13,555 nucleotides of DNA from Oscillospiraceae bacterium (GCA_012513005.1 JAAZCZ010000018.1:1-13555); one strand, 5' to 3'. Shown: positions 1 to 6,053, counted from the first letter of the stretch. Notes: generated from the sequence alone by a model not told the origin. Numbers and translations are program-made.

Positions 1-562
1 GCTCATCCAAAGACGAGGCACCTTCTTCTATTTCCTCGCGATTAACTGCAGTTGTTCTGAATCTGGGAATTTCATCTGTGCCGATTGTTGTAATCAGGTT
101 GAATTTGTTATCGCCGACTATTGCAACAGCCAGCTTGTTGTTTACAAAACCGAGCTCAATAAATTGTTTGTATTTTTCATCTCTCAAAAACATATTCTGC
201 GATACTTCGTAGGCTTCTATTTCAAGACCTTCGGGGGCTTCATTTTTAGCCTTTTCGAAGCTAAGAGTTTTGTAGTCTTTTACATATTTTTCATACAGAC
301 TAAAGAGCACGCTCTCGCCTTCCGGCAGGATGTATTTTATTTCGTTATCGTCGTAGTCGTTTTTGTCATCTTCGTCGTCTTCGTCGTCTTTGTCGGGGTT
401 TTCGCTTTCGCTATCGGTCGGGCTGCTTGTGGTCATGCTTTCTTCTTCGTTTTTCTCGTTTTGAGTCTCATTTTCGGGTTTTGACACTGTTGCGCTCTTA
501 CCGCAAGCAGCTAGTGAAAAAACCATCACAATGATAAGAAGTATGGAAAGTATCTTTTTCAT
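1..562 (-). CDS. Secreted lipoprotein of unknown function (3' truncated)
   Basis: The reading frame is open from an ATG at 562 down to the window edge, giving 187 visible residues and no stop. An AGGAG site lies at 568-572, five bases before the start. The N-terminus is a clear lipoprotein signal: MKK, a hydrophobic core, then LAAC with the lipidated Cys at residue 20. This predicts export and anchoring to the outer face of the membrane. Residues 21-72 form a polar linker rich in Glu, Asp, Ser and Thr, with a strongly acidic run at about 58-72. After it comes a more folded-looking segment with aromatic and charged residues (about 75-187). I do not recognise the family. It is transcribed away from the rest of the window, so it is probably not functionally tied to the origin genes. 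The continuous frame, ribosome site and lipobox make a real gene very likely; its role is unknown. Confidence 0.88.
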   Translation of the reverse strand, partial: MKKILSILLIIVMVFSLAACGKSATVSKPENETQNEKNEEESMTTSSPTDSESENPDKDDEDDEDDKNDYDDNEIKYILPEGESVLFSLYEKYVKDYKTLSFEKAKNEAPEGLEIEAYEVSQNMFLRDEKYKQFIELGFVNNKLAVAIVGDNKFNLITTIGTDEIPRFRTTAVNREEIEEGASSLDE

Positions 563-977
563 TTTTTCTCCTTTTCATTTTTTGCTTAATTTAATCTCTC
601 TAGACTACGATTTTGCTAATAATTGCAAGCCGAGTTATTTTAACACAATCCTAAAAAATTCAAATAGAGTTTTATCTGTGCCTGCGTGCCATAAAACTAA
701 TAGTGTTATTTCCAAGGTCTTTTATTTTTGGCCCAGCACTTTTCTTCCCAATATTGCTTATCAAGGGCGTTGAAAACTTCTTTTCAGATTGCTATATTTC
801 TCTATCTATTGTAACGCCAAGACTTTTTTATTATACTATTAATAATTAATAGTTACCCCTGCATGTTCTGTCTCGAGCTGCTGCCCATGTTGGTCAATTT
901 ATTTTGCCTCAAGGTGCTCGTTAATATTTTAACACTACTTGCATAAAAATCAAGCTGAATAAAGGAGGAAAACAAAA
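563..977. other. Divergent intergenic region, lipoprotein / MBL hydrolase
   Basis: This 415-base gap separates two divergently transcribed genes. It is AT-rich and holds no open frame with a ribosome site. It contains a plausible promoter for the rightward gene (809-837). I could not identify a convincing promoter for the leftward lipoprotein gene. No tRNA or strong hairpin was seen. Confidence 0.5.
809..837 (+). promoter_or_regulatory. Candidate sigma-A promoter for the MBL hydrolase
   Basis: TTGTAA at 809-814 is followed after exactly 17 bases by TATACT at 832-837. Each hexamer differs from consensus at one or two positions and the spacer is ideal. Transcription would begin near 844, leaving a leader of about 135 bases before the gene at 978. 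No riboswitch-like fold was recognised in that leader. The assignment rests on motif match alone. Confidence 0.45.
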
Positions 978-1628
978 ATGAAAATCACCTATATGGGTCA
1001 CGACCAGTTTTATCTGCAAAGCGAAACGGGCTTTGCTTTGCTCACAGACCCCTTTGACCCCTATGTTAATTTTCCCATGCAGGAAATCAAAGCTGACGCC
1101 GTGACAATAAGCCATGAGCACGACGACCACAACTATATTAAAAAGGTTACAGGAAACCCTACTATAATCCGCACCTTTGGTGTGCATAAGCTCACGGACA
1201 GTGTAAGCGCGGAGGGCATCCCGAGCTTTCATGACGAGGAACAAGGTGCAAAACGCGGCAAAAATATGATTTATAAGATTAAGATGGATGGCTTAACTGT
1301 AACTCATCTCGGAGACTTAGGTCATCTCCCCGACTCGTTTTTATACATGATGCTAAGCAGAACAGATATACTGCTTACTCCCGTCGGCGGCTTCTACACC
1401 ATTGATGCTAAGCAGGCAGCAGAAATATGCCGCAATCTCAAACCTCGCACAATAATACCCATGCACTACAAAACAGAAAAGCACGGCTTAACTAACATTG
1501 CAATGCTAAGTGAGTTTTTAGAGGCAATAAAGCCGTTAGAGCCGACTTATTTGCAGAGCTTAGAAGTAACAAGAGAAAGTCTGAGCAGCCTTCCCCCGCT
1601 GGCTGTTTTAGATGTTTCTGCTGTTTAG
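978..1628 (+). CDS. Metallo-beta-lactamase-fold metal-dependent hydrolase (COG2220/UlaG-like)
   Basis: The product is 216 residues and starts at an ATG preceded by AAAGGAGG (961-968). The metal-binding signature HxHxDH is complete: H46, H48, D50, H51. Further likely ligands are H110 and D113 in the HLGDLGH segment and H163 in the IPMHYK segment. The intermediate HDEEQGAKRGKN stretch (85-96) is typical of the single-domain COG2220 hydrolases, which include UlaG-like lactonases and many uncharacterised proteins. There is no signal peptide, so it is expected in the cytoplasm. The substrate cannot be told from sequence. The gene stands alone between its own candidate promoter and a terminator at 1688-1716, so it is probably monocistronic. 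Its place beside parAB is unusual, as Firmicutes often carry rsmG or mnmG there. Family assignment is confident; the biochemical role is open. Confidence 0.88.
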   Translation: MKITYMGHDQFYLQSETGFALLTDPFDPYVNFPMQEIKADAVTISHEHDDHNYIKKVTGNPTIIRTFGVHKLTDSVSAEGIPSFHDEEQGAKRGKNMIYKIKMDGLTVTHLGDLGHLPDSFLYMMLSRTDILLTPVGGFYTIDAKQAAEICRNLKPRTIIPMHYKTEKHGLTNIAMLSEFLEAIKPLEPTYLQSLEVTRESLSSLPPLAVLDVSAV

Positions 1629-1687
1629 CTCCTGATGATATAAGCTGACGACTTATATTATATACTCTCAATAATAATGTAACTCAC

Positions 1688-1716
1688 AAAGGAGCAGCCT
1701 AAAAAACTGCTCCTTT
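1688..1716 (+). terminator. Rho-independent terminator after the MBL hydrolase
   Basis: A perfect 10-bp stem (1688-1697 with 1707-1716) closes a 9-base loop, AAAGGAGCAG pairing with CTGCTCCTTT, followed by a T-rich stretch. It lies 60 bases after the hydrolase stop and separates that gene from the parS/parAB block. The A-rich left flank could let it act in both directions. Confidence 0.75.
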
Positions 1717-1742
1717 AATATTTGGCTCAGCTTTTTAGCTAG

Positions 1743-1758
1743 TGTTTCACGTGAAACA
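1743..1758. promoter_or_regulatory. parS: parS site 1 (ParB-binding centromere)
   Basis: The 16-mer TGTTTCACGTGAAACA is a perfect palindrome and matches the Firmicutes Spo0J/ParB consensus TGTTNCACGTGAAACA. It is the first of four copies upstream of parAB, and differs from the other three only at the fifth base. ParB nucleates here and spreads as a CTP-dependent sliding clamp (family knowledge). Confidence 0.96.
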
Positions 1759-1871
1759 TGTAATTTTGAGTATAGACACACTCTTTGCTGATAATACATA
1801 CAGCTACCGCAGTCAAGCAATAAGTATAATATATAATGGATACATTAGGTCTGCCCAAAAAGGCACGTGTA

Positions 1872-1887
1872 TGTTCCACGTGAAACA
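1872..1887. promoter_or_regulatory. parS: parS site 2
   Basis: TGTTCCACGTGAAACA, identical to the classic Bacillus subtilis parS consensus. It starts 129 bases after the start of site 1. A bare CACGTG core at 1864-1869 sits just before it but lacks the flanking TGTT/AACA arms. Confidence 0.96.
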
Positions 1888-1957
1888 GTTTTTAAAATTA
1901 AGCTCACAAGCCTATTGCATATCTATATCCTTATTAAATAGCCTGCGTTTATAATTA

Positions 1958-1973
1958 TGTTCCACGTGAAACA
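1958..1973. promoter_or_regulatory. parS: parS site 3
   Basis: TGTTCCACGTGAAACA, an exact copy of site 2, starting 86 bases further on. It lies in non-coding DNA between the terminator at 1688-1716 and parA. Confidence 0.96.
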
Positions 1974-2081
1974 TATATTTACTAATATTCGGCTGCTGAG
2001 CAGAAAATGTGCCCCATAAAGCAGCTGCTTTATGCCGATTGGTAAAATGTTACAGCAAAATACTGCAAAACACGCGAAAAA

Positions 2082-2097
2082 TGTTCCACGTGAAACA
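2082..2097. promoter_or_regulatory. parS: parS site 4, next to the parAB promoter
   Basis: TGTTCCACGTGAAACA, starting 124 bases after the start of site 3. It ends eight bases before the -35 element of the candidate parAB promoter (2106-2134). ParB loaded here could therefore affect transcription of its own operon; that regulatory effect is an inference from position. Confidence 0.96.
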
Positions 2098-2105
2098 TCA
2101 CAGGC

Positions 2106-2134
2106 TTGAATGCGAGCAGACAGACTGTTATAAT
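2106..2134 (+). promoter_or_regulatory. Promoter for parA-parB
   Basis: TTGAAT (2106-2111) and a perfect TATAAT (2129-2134) are separated by exactly 17 bases. Transcription would start near 2141, giving a short leader of about 35 bases before the GTG start of parA. This is one of the two best promoter matches in the window, with that of dnaA. Confidence 0.7.
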
Positions 2135-2175
2135 AACTAATAGCTATCTGATTAATTATGCGAGGAGGTCTCTGC

Positions 2176-2934
2176 GTGGCAAAGATTATTGCAGTTGCAA
2201 ACCAAAAAGGCGGTGTCGGAAAGACAACAACAGCTGTCAATCTGACTGCAGCTCTAAAAAAACGGGGAAAGTCTGTCCTGCTGGCAGACTGCGACCCTCA
2301 GGGCAACGCAACTTCCGGTATGGGAGCGCAAAAATCGCAGAGCCCCAACATGTATGACCTGCTTGTTAGAGGCGCTGACTGCGGCTCCTGCATACAGAAA
2401 ACCGAGTTTGGAGATGTGATCGGCTCGAATAAGGAGCTTTCCGGGGCAGCTGTTGAGCTTGTTAACATGGAAAACCGCGAATATGTGCTAAAATCGGCAC
2501 TTGCCGGCATAGCAGACAGCTACGACTATATAATAATAGATTGCCCGCCATCACTTGAGCTGCTCACAATAAATGCCTTGGCTGCTACCGAGGGGCTTAT
2601 TATCCCGGTGCAGTGCGAATACTACGCCCTAGAGGGAATTGCTGACCTTGTTACAACTATTGAGCTTTGCAGGCAGCGCATTAACCCCAAGCTGCGGATA
2701 ATGGGAATTGTGCTCACAATGTACGACAGCAGAACAAATTTCTCGGATCAGGTGGCAGATGAAATCAGCAAATACTTTAATACACTTGTTTTTAACACAA
2801 AAATACCCAGAAATGTGCGTATTGCCGAGTCGCCGAGTCACGGTAAGCCGGTTATTGAGTATGACCGTTTTTCAAAGGGGAGCAGGGCATATCTCAAATT
2901 GGCAGGAGAGCTAATTAGTCGGGAGGAAAGATAA
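2176..2934 (+). CDS. parA: Chromosome-partitioning ATPase ParA (Soj)
   Basis: ParA/Soj is a MinD-type ATPase that binds nonspecific DNA as an ATP dimer, drives origin segregation with ParB and, in Bacillus, modulates DnaA. I place the start at GTG 2176, giving 252 residues. The GAGGAGGT site (2162-2169) sits six bases upstream, and the protein then opens MAKIIAVANQKGGVGKT as in the family. An in-frame ATG at 2158 would put the ribosome site inside the coding region. Visible motifs are the deviant Walker A (KGGVGKTT, 11-18), Walker A' (D38/D40 in LADCDPQGN), Walker B (IIIDCPP, about 119-125) and the MYDSRTNFS segment near 182-190. Length is normal. The stop TAA (2932-2934) directly abuts the parB ATG, so the pair is an operon with probable translational coupling. 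Confidence 0.96.
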   Translation: MAKIIAVANQKGGVGKTTTAVNLTAALKKRGKSVLLADCDPQGNATSGMGAQKSQSPNMYDLLVRGADCGSCIQKTEFGDVIGSNKELSGAAVELVNMENREYVLKSALAGIADSYDYIIIDCPPSLELLTINALAATEGLIIPVQCEYYALEGIADLVTTIELCRQRINPKLRIMGIVLTMYDSRTNFSDQVADEISKYFNTLVFNTKIPRNVRIAESPSHGKPVIEYDRFSKGSRAYLKLAGELISREER

Positions 2935-3825
2935 ATGGCAGAAAAACCTAAAAAAGGTCTGGGAATGGGCTTAGAAGCCCTGTTTGGTGAGGCTCTGTAT
3001 GCGGAAAAAACAGGCTCAGAGGCAGAAAAGGGCATAACAAGCCTGCCGATAGCAAAGGTAGAGCCTAGGGAAGACCAGCCGAGACGCCGTTTTGATGAGG
3101 AGGCACTCGAAGCACTTGCCGATTCAATCAGAGAATACGGGCTTATTTCTCCCATAACCGTAAGAGAGCTTGAAAACGGCTACTATCAGATAATAGCCGG
3201 TGAGCGCAGATGGAGAGCATCAAGACTTGCAGGATTAACGGAAGTTCCCGTCAGAGTTATTAAGGCAGACGAAAGGCTTGCAACCGAGCTTGCTCTTATT
3301 GAAAACCTGCAAAGGGAAGACTTAAACCCCGTTGAGGAGGCTCTGGGCTATAAGAGACTCATTGAGGAATACGGTCTGTCTCAGGAGGAAACCGCAAGGC
3401 GCATAGGCAAGGCAAGACCGACTGTCACAAACGCTCTGAGGCTTTTGCTGCTCACAGACGATATATTAGACCTGGTTGTCAAAGGGCTTTTATCCGGAGC
3501 GCATGCAAGGGCATTAATTCCTGTTGAGCCGCCCGAAGCAAGGTTAGCAGCCGCAAAAAAGGTTATAGCCGAGGGACTTTCTGTCCGCCGTACAGAGGCA
3601 CTTGCAAGGCAGCTTAAGCGCAAGGAAAAAGAGCCTGTGAGCGACAAAGAGGTTCATGTAGACTATGTTAAAGAAGTAACAAACAAGCTGGAAAAAACAC
3701 TCGGGCGCAAGGTGACAATGAACGAGCGCGGCAGCGGGGGAACAATAAGCTTAAGCTACTACGGCTCATACGACAGGGAAGCTCTGATTGAAGCGCTGTC
3801 TAATATAAACACCCTAAAAGAGTAA
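2935..3825 (+). CDS. parB: Chromosome-partitioning protein ParB (Spo0J)
   Basis: ParB is the parS-binding CTPase clamp that organises the origin region and stimulates ParA. The 296-residue product begins immediately after the parA stop, with GGGAGG at 2921-2926. Domain order is standard. The N-terminal KKGLGMGLEALFGE peptide is the type that contacts ParA. The CTP-binding domain carries QPRRRF (48-53), GERRWRA (89-95) and ENLQREDLNP (123-132). A helix-turn-helix centre follows at about 148-170 (GLSQEETARRIGKARPTVTN), which recognises parS, and then a C-terminal dimerisation domain (about 235-296) after a basic linker. Four matching parS sites lie just upstream. All catalytic and DNA-binding landmarks are present and length is typical. 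No separate noc gene is visible in the window. Confidence 0.96.
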   Translation: MAEKPKKGLGMGLEALFGEALYAEKTGSEAEKGITSLPIAKVEPREDQPRRRFDEEALEALADSIREYGLISPITVRELENGYYQIIAGERRWRASRLAGLTEVPVRVIKADERLATELALIENLQREDLNPVEEALGYKRLIEEYGLSQEETARRIGKARPTVTNALRLLLLTDDILDLVVKGLLSGAHARALIPVEPPEARLAAAKKVIAEGLSVRRTEALARQLKRKEKEPVSDKEVHVDYVKEVTNKLEKTLGRKVTMNERGSGGTISLSYYGSYDREALIEALSNINTLKE

Positions 3826-3831
3826 TCTTAA

Positions 3832-3862
3832 ATATAACCAATTAATAATATTATTGTTATAT
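3832..3862. repeat. AT-rich dyad between parB and serS
   Basis: ATATAAC (3832-3838) and GTTATAT (3856-3862) flank a perfect 12-bp palindrome AATAATATTATT (3844-3855). The 65-base parB-serS gap has no T-run after the dyad, so it is not a typical terminator. It might be an operator, or a chance product of AT-rich DNA. I found no convincing -35/-10 pair for serS here. Confidence 0.35.
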
Positions 3863-3890
3863 ATAGTGGCAGACGGAGAGGGAATGGAAA

Positions 3891-5195
3891 ATGCTGGATA
3901 TTAAGTTTATTAGAGAAAACCCCGAAATAGTTCGGGAAAATATAAAAAAGAAGTTTCAAGATGCAAAATTACCCCTTGTAGATGAGGTAATCAGGCTTGA
4001 TGAGGAGCGCCGCGAGGCGATAACCGAAGCTTCTACACTGCGCGCCGGGCGCAATGCCATGTCCAAGCAGATTGGGGCATTAATGGCGCAGGCAGGGCGT
4101 GACCCTTCTAAAAAAGCCGAGGCTGAGGAGCTTAAAAACAAGGTAAAAGCCGACGCCGAAAGGCTGGCTGCCTTGGAGGAAGATGAGCGCAGGCTCTCTG
4201 CCGAGGTCCGTGAAATTCTGCTTAAAATTCCTCAGATAATAGCAGACACTGTTCCCATAGGTCCTGACGATTCACACAATGTTGAGCGTGAGCGATACGG
4301 AGAGGCGCTTGTTCCCGAGTTTCCTGTTCCGTACCACACGGACATTATGGAGAGCTTCGGCGGTCTTGATTTAGACTCAGCAAGGCGAGTTTCAGGTAAC
4401 GGCTTTTACTATCTCATAGGCGATATTGCAAGGCTTCACTCTGCTGTTTTAGCCTATGCCCGAGACTTTATGATAGACCGCGGCTTTACATATGTAATAC
4501 CGCCCTTTATGATTCACGGCGCCGTTGTTGACGGGGTTATGAGCTTTGCCGAGATGGATGCCATGATGTATAAAATCGAGGGCGAGGATTTATATTTAAT
4601 CGGCACAAGCGAGCACTCCATGATAGGGCGCTACGGCAACACTATAATAGACAGTGAAGATTTGCCCCAGACACTCACCTCATACAGCCCCTGCTTTAGG
4701 CGCGAAAAGGGCGCGCACGGAATAGAGGAGAGGGGAGTCTACCGCATACACCAGTTCGAAAAGCAGGAAATGGTTGTGCTCTGCACACCGGAAGAGGGCG
4801 AGGCTTGGTTTGATAAGCTCTGGGAAAACTCTGTCGCGCTTTTTAGAAGCCTAGATATTCCCGTGCGCAGGCTGGAATGCTGCTCCGGCGACTTAGCTGA
4901 CCTAAAGGTTAAAAGCTGTGATATTGAGGCTTGGAGCCCAAGGCAGGAAAAATATTTTGAGGTCTGCTCCTGCTCGCTTTTGGGCGATGCGCAGGCAAGG
5001 CGCCTCGGAATCAGATACAGAGACGAAAACGGGCAAAATTCCTTTGTTCACACGCTAAATAACACAGTTGTTGCCCCTCCGCGCATGCTGATTGCATTTT
5101 TGGAAAATAACCTAAACGCAGACGGCACTGTTAATATCCCGGCAGCTCTTTCTCCATACATGGGCGGAAAAGATAAAATAGTTCCGAAAAAATAG
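3891..5195 (+). CDS. serS: Seryl-tRNA synthetase, divergent active-site motifs
   Basis: This class II synthetase charges tRNA-Ser with serine. The product is 434 residues, close to the usual bacterial length. Residues 1-115 form the N-terminal coiled-coil arm that grips the tRNA long variable arm, beginning MLDIKFIRENPEIV. The catalytic domain follows: the TSE serine-binding segment at 239-241, motif 2 around FRREKGAHGIEERG (269-282) leading into RIHQFEKQE, SGDLADLK (332-339) and ARRLGIRYR (369-377), and motif 3 with Arg398. Compared with the bacterial pattern I know, several spots differ: TSEHSMIGRY replaces TAEVPLTN, and motif 3 reads LNNTVVAPPR instead of LNGSGLAVGR. The essential Arg and Glu residues remain, so it should be active. 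serS next to parAB is a known clostridial arrangement. It may be co-transcribed with parAB, and it ends in a strong terminator. Confidence 0.95.
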   Translation: MLDIKFIRENPEIVRENIKKKFQDAKLPLVDEVIRLDEERREAITEASTLRAGRNAMSKQIGALMAQAGRDPSKKAEAEELKNKVKADAERLAALEEDERRLSAEVREILLKIPQIIADTVPIGPDDSHNVERERYGEALVPEFPVPYHTDIMESFGGLDLDSARRVSGNGFYYLIGDIARLHSAVLAYARDFMIDRGFTYVIPPFMIHGAVVDGVMSFAEMDAMMYKIEGEDLYLIGTSEHSMIGRYGNTIIDSEDLPQTLTSYSPCFRREKGAHGIEERGVYRIHQFEKQEMVVLCTPEEGEAWFDKLWENSVALFRSLDIPVRRLECCSGDLADLKVKSCDIEAWSPRQEKYFEVCSCSLLGDAQARRLGIRYRDENGQNSFVHTLNNTVVAPPRMLIAFLENNLNADGTVNIPAALSPYMGGKDKIVPKK

Positions 5196-5232
5196 TTTAT
5201 ATTTTTCATAATTAGCAGAAATAGAATAACTT

Positions 5233-5264
5233 AAACGGCAGGGGATAATTGTACCCTGCCGTTT
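5233..5264 (+). terminator. Rho-independent terminator after serS
   Basis: A perfect 11-bp stem (5233-5243 with 5254-5264; AAACGGCAGGG pairing with CCCTGCCGTTT) has a 10-base loop. A T-rich stretch with a run of six T follows a few bases later. It lies 37 bases after the serS stop and closes the parAB-serS block. Confidence 0.8.
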
Positions 5265-5280
5265 CTTGCATTTTTTGGAA

Positions 5281-5328
5281 GGCTCCCTCAGACGAGGGGG
5301 CTGTCATTTTTAAATGACTGGGGGAGTG
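5281..5328. repeat. Palindromic repeat element, double hairpin
   Basis: Two adjacent stems are visible. CTCCCTC-type sequence at 5281-5289 pairs with 5294-5302 through a 4-base loop, counting G-T pairs. GTCATTT (5303-5309) pairs with AAATGAC (5312-5318). The flanks CTCCCTCA (5283-5290) and TGGGGGAG (5319-5326) are also nearly inverse. This layout resembles the dispersed intergenic palindromes of Oscillospiraceae genomes, a resemblance recalled from memory and not checked here. It codes for nothing recognisable. Confidence 0.55.
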
Positions 5329-5370
5329 AAAATCCCTCAAATTGCTACATTTTACGATGTTTTGCGCACT

Positions 5371-5393
5371 GGCGACCGCAGGTCGCCCCTACG
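5371..5393 (-). repeat. GC-rich stem element, copy 1 (inverted)
   Basis: GGCGACC-GCA-GGTCGCC forms a perfect 7-bp stem with a 3-base loop (5371-5387), followed by CCTACG. The reverse complement matches copy 2 at 5480-5503 over about 24 positions; the differences are paired changes inside the stem (CC/GG against TT/AA). The two copies point towards each other, with about 86 bases between them. Confidence 0.6.
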
Positions 5394-5479
5394 AACCCCA
5401 ACGGAGATTTGTCGTAATTTTTAGTGTGCAATCCCTGTTTAGCACAATGTAATTTAGTGAGCGAATTGGGTAGTTTTAT

Positions 5480-5503
5480 CGTAGGGGCGATTTGCAATCG
5501 CCC
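5480..5503 (+). repeat. GC-rich stem element, copy 2
   Basis: CGTAGG leads into GGGCGATT-TGC-AATCGCCC, a perfect 8-bp stem with a 3-base loop (5485-5503). It is the inverted partner of 5371-5393. Together with the palindrome at 5281-5328 the block resembles a small non-autonomous repeat cluster (MITE- or REP-like). No transposase or target duplication is visible. Confidence 0.6.
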
Positions 5504-5581
5504 GCCGTTTCCCTCGTCCAACTCTTTCGTTTTTCCCGCTTTCCCCAAAGGCTCAACCGCTCCGCATGTGGCTTTGAAATG

Positions 5582-5693
5582 TGAAATATAGCTCTTGTTT
5601 TTCGCTTCTTATTTCAGTTTTCGGCTATTTACTGAAATAAGGAGAGATTTTTTAGAGCCTTATTTCAATTTTCCCTCGGTTTTTGAAATAAGG
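5582..5693. repeat. 51-bp tandem repeat with embedded palindromes
   Basis: TGAAATA occurs at 5582, 5633 and 5684, exactly 51 bases apart, and TTATTTCA at 5609 and 5660, again 51 apart. Two units each fold as a hairpin: CTTATTTCAGT with ACTGAAATAAG (5608-5618/5631-5641, 11 bp perfect), and CCTTATTTCAA with TTGAAATAAGG (5658-5668/5683-5693, 11 bp perfect). A decayed third unit appears to lie on the left. The arrays sit between serS and dnaA. No function is known to me; an iteron-like protein-binding array or a structured RNA are both possible. Confidence 0.7.
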
Positions 5694-5756
5694 ATGCATT
5701 TATTGCTCTTTCTCGGCGACAACATAAGGCATAAAAAGGCATTAAAGCACAAAGAA

Positions 5757-5792
5757 AAAACCTCGTGTTTAATCTAAAAAACACGGGGTTTT
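5757..5792 (-). terminator. Terminator-like hairpin with no assigned gene
   Basis: A 14-bp stem (5757-5770 with 5779-5792, one G-T pair) closes an 8-base loop. Read on the minus strand, the stem is followed by further T's from the A-run at 5755-5760, a classic intrinsic terminator. Read on the plus strand the tail is only TTTT. No minus-strand gene lies to its right before dnaA, and no plus-strand gene lies to its left after the serS terminator, so the transcript it ends is unidentified. It may act in both directions and insulate dnaA. Confidence 0.6.
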
Positions 5793-5967
5793 GATATGTT
5801 TATTTATATTTTTGTTCTTAACTTTTGTAGCTTATCATAGGCATATTTTGCCGCAAAATTTAAAGTTATTACATGGCATATTTTAAGTGCCGGAATAAAG
5901 GCAAAAAATTAGGCAAAATTAGCTTTAGCGGCAGCCTTTACAATACGCTTATAGGGCCTTATTGCAC
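5793..5967. other. Repeat-rich region upstream of the dnaA promoter
   Basis: No gene is seen here. GGCATATTTT occurs twice as a direct repeat (5840-5849 and 5875-5884). An odd palindrome ATTTTGC-C-GCAAAAT lies at 5845-5859. AGGCAAAAAATT and AGGCAAAATT stand side by side (5899-5920). In Firmicutes the DNA before dnaA is often one half of a bipartite origin, but I found no clear DnaA box (TTATCCACA) here. The repeats could be regulator sites for dnaA. Confidence 0.4.
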
Positions 5968-5996
5968 TTGCAAAAACGCGGTTTTTTTGCTATAAT
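5968..5996 (+). promoter_or_regulatory. Promoter for dnaA
   Basis: TTGCAA (5968-5973) and a perfect TATAAT (5991-5996) are 17 bases apart, and TGC directly before the -10 makes an extended -10 element. Transcription should begin near 6003, giving a leader of about 50 bases. The predicted start falls at the edge of the dyad AGTTAA-GAA-TTAACT (6002-6016). Confidence 0.75.
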
Positions 5997-6036
5997 AGAT
6001 TAGTTAAGAATTAACTGAAAAAAGCGGTTTTTTTGC
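5978..6036 (+). repeat. 13-bp direct repeats and start-site dyad around the dnaA promoter
   Basis: GCGGTTTTTTTGC occurs exactly twice, inside the promoter spacer (5978-5990) and in the leader (6024-6036), 46 bases apart. Between them the dyad AGTTAA-GAA-TTAACT (6002-6016) overlaps the predicted transcription start. Two identical sites flanking a dyad at a promoter look like an operator, possibly for dnaA control. No DnaA box matches these motifs, so the binding protein is unknown. Confidence 0.45.
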
Positions 6037-6053
6037 CCTTTTTGGAGGTAATT

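Noticed and set aside
164..484. Plus-strand open frame rich in Phe and Val
   Set aside because: It is the antisense of the lipoprotein gene; the Val/Phe runs mirror the acidic GAT/GAC/GAA codons of the linker.
1864..1869. Extra CACGTG core as a fifth parS
   Set aside because: The flanking TGTT and AACA arms are absent, so it fails most of the 16-bp consensus.
1742..1954. Plus-strand open frame of 70 residues upstream of parA
   Set aside because: Its MFHVKH and MFHVKQ segments are translations of parS sites; there is no ribosome site, and the region is regulatory DNA.
2158..2175. ATG 2158 as the parA start
   Set aside because: The GAGGAGGT site would then lie inside the gene. GTG 2176 has ideal spacing and restores the family N-terminus.
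5345..5548. Minus-strand open frame of 67 residues
   Set aside because: It lies across the palindromic repeats, has no ribosome site and no recognisable domain.
5608..5693. TTATTTCA copies as DnaA boxes or a CRISPR array
   Set aside because: They miss TTATCCACA at several of nine positions, and there are too few, palindromic, fixed-period units with similar spacers to be CRISPR.
5595..5777. Plus-strand open frame of 60 residues
   Set aside because: It consists of the 51-bp repeats and the terminator hairpin; composition and lack of a ribosome site argue against coding.
6033..6053. Upstream in-frame TTG as the dnaA start
   Set aside because: GGAGG at 6044-6048 serves ATG 6054, and the extra seven residues are not part of known DnaA N-termini.
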